This document shows positions 60,764 to 64,000 of a stretch of 64,000 nt of DNA, in pieces. Numbering within the stretch: the first letter of the stretch is position 1; each line of letters begins with the position of its first letter. The stretch is from Azonexus sp. (GTDB lineage: Bacteria > Pseudomonadota > Gammaproteobacteria > Burkholderiales > Rhodocyclaceae), in assembly GCA_017983755.1 (NCBI GenBank), contig JAGOAU010000009.1, positions 1 through 64,000 of the forward strand. Direction: 5' to 3'. Position numbers and translations under genes: made by a program. The notes beneath the pieces are model-generated. The model worked only from the letters and a program-made list of their open reading frames with translations. It ran no database searches and was not told the DNA's origin.

Positions 60764-61099
60764 ATGAGCGCGGAACCGAATTTCCTCGACGTCAAGATCA
60801 TGGGCCGCGACTACCGCGTCGCCTGCACCCCGGAAGAACGCGACGCGCTGCTGGCGGCGGTCGATCTGGTCGATAGCAAGATGCGCGAAATCGCCCAACG
60901 CACCAAGAGCACCATCGCCGAACGCGTGGCGGTGATGGCGGCGCTCAACATCGCGCATGAACACCTTTCCATGCCACCGGCCGCGGCGGAAAAAGAAGTC
61001 GATTATGCGGTTGATACTTCCGACGCAAAGCGTAGAATCGACGACATGGGAGCACGGATCGATGTCGTGCTTGCGCCCCAGCAGCAACTGGACTTGTAG
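60764..61099 (+). CDS. zapA: Cell division protein ZapA
   Basis: ZapA cross-links FtsZ filaments at midcell. The 111-residue protein has the N-terminal 'DVKIMGRDYRVACTPEERDALLAA' and a long C-terminal helix beginning near 'VDLVDSKMREIAQRT'. A central 'ERVAVMAALNIAHEHL' is typical. I start at ATG 60764, one base after the upstream stop, rather than ATG 60755. It is followed 36 bases later by 6S RNA, the same neighbourhood as in E. coli. Confidence 0.93.
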   Translation: MSAEPNFLDVKIMGRDYRVACTPEERDALLAAVDLVDSKMREIAQRTKSTIAERVAVMAALNIAHEHLSMPPAAAEKEVDYAVDTSDAKRRIDDMGARIDVVLAPQQQLDL

Positions 61100-61135
61100 T
61101 CATTTGCCGCTGACCCCGGCGCCGCCCGCCGAGCG

Positions 61136-61320
61136 TCCCCTGCGGTGTTTGTCTAGACCATAGATTCCTTGAACCAATGCTAATTGGCATCGGTTGCGGA
61201 CCATTGAAACCGCTGTTGTGAACGCCCTTCGTCGGGTGGTCCTGAAGCGGGAGGAAAGCAGCCACTCTGAACCCAGGTTCAGGATGCCGGTCTGACGGCA
61301 CTTGCGGGGGCCTTTTTTTG
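61136..61320 (+). ncRNA. ssrS: 6S RNA
   Basis: 6S RNA binds the sigma70 RNA polymerase holoenzyme as a promoter mimic. Between zapA and the EVE gene lies an RNA of about 175-180 bases. Its ends can pair (TCCCCTGCGG near 61136 with TTGCGGGGG ending at 61310), an internal region is largely self-complementary with a central open part, and a T-run follows at 61313-61319. Synteny after zapA and the size fit 6S RNA well. Exact ends are estimates, and I could not run a covariance model. Confidence 0.75.
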
Positions 61321-61354
61321 GCCGAGAAAATGATCGAGCATCTTTCCTGAAGCG

Positions 61355-61834
61355 ATGCAGTTCTGGCTGATGAAATCCGAGCCGGACGAGGTATCGATCG
61401 ATGACCTCGCCGCCGCCCCCGACCGTATCGTTCCCTGGTTCGGGGTGCGCAACTACCAGGCGCGCAATTTCATGCGCGACACGATGCAGATCGGCGACCT
61501 CGCCTTCTTCTATCACTCGGGTTGCGCCGAACCGGGCATTGCCGGCATCTGCGAGATCTGCTCCGAGCCTTATCCCGATGAAACCCAGTTCGTTGCGGTC
61601 GACCCCTATTTCGACCCGAAATCCAAACCTGAACAGCCTCGCTGGTGGCTGCGCGACGTGCGTTTCGTCAGGAAAACGCGTTACCTTCCGCTGGCCGAAC
61701 TGCGCACCCATCCCGAACTTGCTAGCATGCGCCTCCTCGCGCGCGGCAACCGGCTGTCGATCACGCCGGTGACGGTCGAGGAATGGAGGTTCATCACCGA
61801 ACATCTGCTCGGCATAGAAGGATTCAAGGGGTAG
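61355..61834 (+). CDS. EVE-domain protein
   Basis: A 159-residue single EVE domain (PUA-like fold that binds modified bases). It has 'WLMKSEPDEVSIDDL' at the start, 'WFGVRNYQARNFMRD' with the Trp/Gly/Arg set lining the pocket, 'GDLAFFYHSG' and 'WWLRDVRF'. Length is normal. EVE proteins bind modified cytosine or adenine in RNA or DNA and appear in tRNA-related and defence contexts. Here no restriction gene is adjacent, so a housekeeping role is likely. TauE/SafE begins two bases after its stop. Confidence 0.9.
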   Translation: MQFWLMKSEPDEVSIDDLAAAPDRIVPWFGVRNYQARNFMRDTMQIGDLAFFYHSGCAEPGIAGICEICSEPYPDETQFVAVDPYFDPKSKPEQPRWWLRDVRFVRKTRYLPLAELRTHPELASMRLLARGNRLSITPVTVEEWRFITEHLLGIEGFKG

Positions 61835-61836
61835 AA

Positions 61837-62643
61837 ATGAGTATCGAGTGGCTCGCCGCCTATTTGCTGCTGGGGGCTTTTGTCGGTTTTTTCGCCGGTC
61901 TGCTGGGCGTCGGCGGAGGCGGCATCATGGTGCCGTTGCTGACCACGATGTTCGCTGCGCAAGGCTTTCCCAAGGAACACATGGTCCACCTGGCGCTCGG
62001 CACATCGATGGCGGCCATCGTCCTGACATCCATCGCCAGCCTCCGGGCGCACCATGCGCACGGGGCCGTGCGCTGGGATATCGTCAAGGGCATCACGCCC
62101 GGCGTGTTGCTGGGCACCTTTGCCGGCACCTTCGTCGCGTCGTCCGTGTCGACCCGGCCGCTGGCGATCTTTTTCGCCTGCTTCATGGCCTACGTGTCCT
62201 TGCAGATGATCCTCAACGTCAAGCCCAAGCCCTCGCGCGAGTTGCCCGGTGCCGCCGGGTTGACGGGCGTCGGCACAGGTATCGGCGTCGTTTCGGCACT
62301 GGTGGCGATTGGCGGTGGTTCGCTCTCTGTTCCGTTTATGACCTGGTGCAACGTGAAGATGCAGAACGCCATCGGCACCTCGGCGGCGATCGGTCTGCCG
62401 ATTGCGCTGGCCGGCGCAGCTGGCTATCTCATCAACGGCTGGGGCAGTGCCGGCCTCCCAGAATGGTCGCTGGGTTATGTATTCCTGCCTGGGCTGGTCC
62501 TGATCAGCGCTGTCTCAACCTTTACGGCGCCGTTCGGCGCCCGCTTGGCCCATCGTCTGCCGGTGGCTACCCTCAAGAGGATTTTTGCCGGCGTGCTCGT
62601 TCTGCTCTCGGCGAAGATGCTGCATACCGTGTTCGCCGGTTGA
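61837..62643 (+). CDS. TauE/SafE-family membrane exporter
   Basis: A 268-residue membrane protein of eight predicted helices in two inverted halves. The halves begin 'GAFVGFFAGLLGVGGGGIMVPLL' and 'GVGTGIGVVSALVAIGGGSLSVPFM', the G-x-G-G-G motif of TauE/SafE exporters of sulfite, sulfoacetate or similar organosulfur anions. The start at ATG 61837 places it two bases after the EVE gene. The substrate is unknown. A link to the sulfur genes at 41-45 kb is only by family. Confidence 0.88.
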   Translation: MSIEWLAAYLLLGAFVGFFAGLLGVGGGGIMVPLLTTMFAAQGFPKEHMVHLALGTSMAAIVLTSIASLRAHHAHGAVRWDIVKGITPGVLLGTFAGTFVASSVSTRPLAIFFACFMAYVSLQMILNVKPKPSRELPGAAGLTGVGTGIGVVSALVAIGGGSLSVPFMTWCNVKMQNAIGTSAAIGLPIALAGAAGYLINGWGSAGLPEWSLGYVFLPGLVLISAVSTFTAPFGARLAHRLPVATLKRIFAGVLVLLSAKMLHTVFAG

Positions 62644-63420
62644 TCAGCGCGCGTTGAAGATCGGCTTGCGCTTCTCCAGGAAGGCGGCCAGACCTTCCCG
62701 GTAGTCCTCGGTGTCGAGAAAGGCGAACGACGCCGCCTTTTCCTCGTCGTTGAGCGGGCGGCCGCTCTGCAGGCGGCGGATCCACTGCTTGTGCCAGCCG
62801 GCGACCAGCGGCGCGCCGGCGCAGATGCGGCGGGCCGTGGCGTAGGCTTCGTCGGCGACCTGCGCGTCCGGCACGACGCGCGTCACCAGGCCTTTCTCGT
62901 AGGCCTCGCCGGCATTCAGGATGCGCCCTTCGAGCAGGATTTCCTTCATCACTGCGGCGCCGGCGAGCTTGAGCAGGCCTTCCATTTCGCCCGGATACAT
63001 CGAGAAGCCGAGACGGTTGATCGGCGCGCCGAAACGGGCCGATTCGTTGCAGATGCGCAGGTCGCAGACGCCGGCGATTTCCAGCCCGCCGCCGATGCAG
63101 GCCCCCTGGATCAGGGCGACGGTCGGGTGCGGACAATCGGCGATGGCGTTGAGCGCGGCGGCGACCTGGCCGTGATAGTGGAGCGCCTGTTCGAGCGTGG
63201 CGCGGGCGGTGACGAATTCCTCGAGATCGCCGCCGGCGGCAAATGCCTCGTTGCCGGCGCCGCGCAGGACGATGCAGCGGATGTCGCGGTCGACCGACAG
63301 TGCGGCCATGTTTTCGGCCAGCTGGAGCCACATGTCGAGGTTGATGGCGTTCAGCTTGCCGGGATTGTTCAGCGTCAGGGTGGCGATTTCGCCGTCGCGA
63401 AAAAAATCAATAGTGCTCAT
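62644..63420 (-). CDS. Enoyl-CoA hydratase/isomerase family protein
   Basis: A 258-residue crotonase-fold protein. The oxyanion-hole parts are 'RGAGNEAFAAGGDLEEF' (first strand) and 'QGACIGGGLEIAGVCDLRI'. A Glu in 'PGEMEGLLKLAG' stands where hydratases carry a catalytic Glu. The later 'EKGLVTRVVP' is standard. No acyl-CoA dehydrogenase or thiolase is adjacent, so the exact substrate is unclear, and hydratase or isomerase are both possible. It is divergent from yjcH. The stop lies next to the TauE/SafE stop (62643), with no space for a terminator. Confidence 0.88.
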   Translation of the reverse strand: MSTIDFFRDGEIATLTLNNPGKLNAINLDMWLQLAENMAALSVDRDIRCIVLRGAGNEAFAAGGDLEEFVTARATLEQALHYHGQVAAALNAIADCPHPTVALIQGACIGGGLEIAGVCDLRICNESARFGAPINRLGFSMYPGEMEGLLKLAGAAVMKEILLEGRILNAGEAYEKGLVTRVVPDAQVADEAYATARRICAGAPLVAGWHKQWIRRLQSGRPLNDEEKAASFAFLDTEDYREGLAAFLEKRKPIFNAR

Positions 63421-63459
63421 AGGTTATCTCGAATGACCATATAAAAATTATGGGATTAA

Positions 63460-63473
63460 TCGATCCAAATCAA
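63460..63473. promoter_or_regulatory. FNR/Anr-like box in the yjcH upstream region
   Basis: The minus-strand reading TTGATTTGGATCGA matches the FNR/Anr consensus TTGAT-N4-ATCAA at nine of ten defined positions. It lies 79-93 bases before the yjcH start and 40-53 bases before the enoyl-CoA hydratase start. The position suits regulation of either gene by oxygen state. Confidence 0.4.
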
Positions 63474-63552
63474 AGGCAGCATGTCTTGTATAAGATAGAA
63501 TACTGCGGATTTTTCGGCGGTAATTATTAATTAAAAGTTAGGAGATTAAGCC

Positions 63553-63873
63553 ATGAGCAGCGCGATGTATGAGCGAATGCGGGCCAACCCGAAATTCCAG
63601 GAGCTTGTCGCAAGACGGGGGCGGTTTGCCTGGACGTTGGCAGCAGTTGTCCTGACCATGTTTTACGGTTTCGTAATGGTGGTCGCCTTCAATCCCACGT
63701 CGCTGGGACAACCGGTTGCCGAAGGCTCGATGCTGACGGTCGGTGTCGCCGTGGAACTTTTCATGTTCATTTTCTTCTGGGTGCTGACTGCCGTTTACGT
63801 CAAGCGCGCCAATACGGAATTCGACGCCCTGACGCAGGAAATCGTCAAGGAAGCCTGGAAGGAGAATAAATGA
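63553..63873 (+). CDS. yjcH: DUF485 inner-membrane protein (YjcH), partner of acetate permease
   Basis: A 106-residue protein with two membrane helices (about residues 25-45 and 60-80), 'RRGRFAWTLAAVVLTMFYGFVMVVAFNP' features and a soluble C-terminal helix. DUF485 proteins are encoded next to actP and appear to be needed for its function. AGGAG precedes the ATG. The stop overlaps the actP start as ATGA. A FNR/Anr-like site lies upstream. Confidence 0.9.
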   Translation: MSSAMYERMRANPKFQELVARRGRFAWTLAAVVLTMFYGFVMVVAFNPTSLGQPVAEGSMLTVGVAVELFMFIFFWVLTAVYVKRANTEFDALTQEIVKEAWKENK

Positions 63874-64000
63874 TGCGCCAACTGATTATCGCGCTCGGAC
63901 TACTGAGCCTCTCCGCCCTCGCCGTTGCGGCCGGCGATCCGCTTGGCGCCGCTGAAAAGCAGGCGACCAACTGGCACGCCATCATCATGTTCTGCATTTT
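63870..64000 (+). CDS. actP: Cation/acetate symporter ActP, N-terminal part (cut by the window edge)
   Basis: The first 43 codons run off the right edge. The frame starts with M-M-R-Q and a hydrophobic segment that can act as a signal peptide ('LGLLSLSALAVAAG'). It is followed by 'ATNWHAIIMFCIF', close to the known start of acetate permeases of the sodium:solute symporter family. The start (ATG 63870 or 63873) overlaps or abuts the yjcH stop. The yjcH-actP pairing decides the identification. Confidence 0.8.
   Translation, partial: MMRQLIIALGLLSLSALAVAAGDPLGAAEKQATNWHAIIMFCI

Overview
The window is chromosomal DNA of a high-GC betaproteobacterium, most likely a Rhodocyclales member (Dechloromonas/Azonexus-like). 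That placement is inference from gene content and gene order: mnmG-rsmG-parA-parB running into atpIBEFHAGDC, a UbiJ/UbiE/DUF971 block, a 1291-residue FAD/Fe-S oxidoreductase, and zapA-6S RNA. No 16S gene or database search supports it. The mnmG-to-atp order suggests the region is not far from the replication origin.

Layout. (1) 1-8.1 kb is accessory. A probable IS21-type element end (1-127) is followed by a mostly empty stretch, a 62-residue unknown protein, and a tightly coupled four-gene operon (1046-7303). The operon encodes an NDP-sugar epimerase-like SDR, a GT4 glycosyltransferase fused to a radical SAM/SPASM domain, a WG-like-repeat protein fused to an O-methyltransferase, and a histidine phosphatase fused to a nucleotidyltransferase. 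Every junction is an ATGA overlap. Codon usage looks AT-richer than in the rest of the window. This is the strongest candidate for an undescribed system, probably making or decorating a glycan or small molecule. The product is unknown. (2) 8.1-11.5 kb holds small unknown proteins, a BamE-like lipoprotein, DUF4824-like and DUF2157 membrane proteins, and riboflavin synthase. (3) 11.6-17.7 kb is a branched-chain-amino-acid-type ABC uptake system with two tandem binding proteins, a LivH-LivM-LivG fusion and LivF. (4) A FecR/DUF6600 secreted protein follows. (5) 19.9-31.1 kb carries tRNA/rRNA modification genes, chromosome partitioning and the complete F1Fo ATP synthase operon, ended by a strong terminator.

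(6) 31.1-39.5 kb, on the minus strand, holds ubiquinone genes (ubiJ, ubiE), DUF971, an unknown 532-residue protein, a HIT protein, the large oxidoreductase and a YqaA-like membrane protein. (7) 39.5-45.3 kb holds ilvA and a sulfur/cysteine run: sulfate-binding protein, degenerate EAL protein, cysteine synthase, PatB/MalY-type C-S lyase and a small membrane protein. A 12-bp hairpin covers the Shine-Dalgarno of the sulfate-binding protein gene. (8) 45.3-54.8 kb holds 5-formyl-THF cyclo-ligase, lytic transglycosylase, DUF1631, an NDUFA9-like SDR, cca, DUF2905, an alpha/beta hydrolase, an unknown coiled-coil-like protein and DUF2721. (9) 54.9-60.5 kb holds SelO and, convergent to it, btuB-btuC-btuD behind a cobalamin riboswitch. 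(10) 60.5-64 kb holds a ZapB-like gene, zapA, 6S RNA, an EVE protein, a TauE/SafE exporter, enoyl-CoA hydratase and yjcH-actP. The last gene is cut by the right edge.

No rRNA, intact tRNA, CRISPR array or parS site was found by reading. Start codons were chosen from conserved N-termini, Shine-Dalgarno sequences and overlaps, so some may be off by a few codons. Residue positions quoted are counted from the chosen starts.
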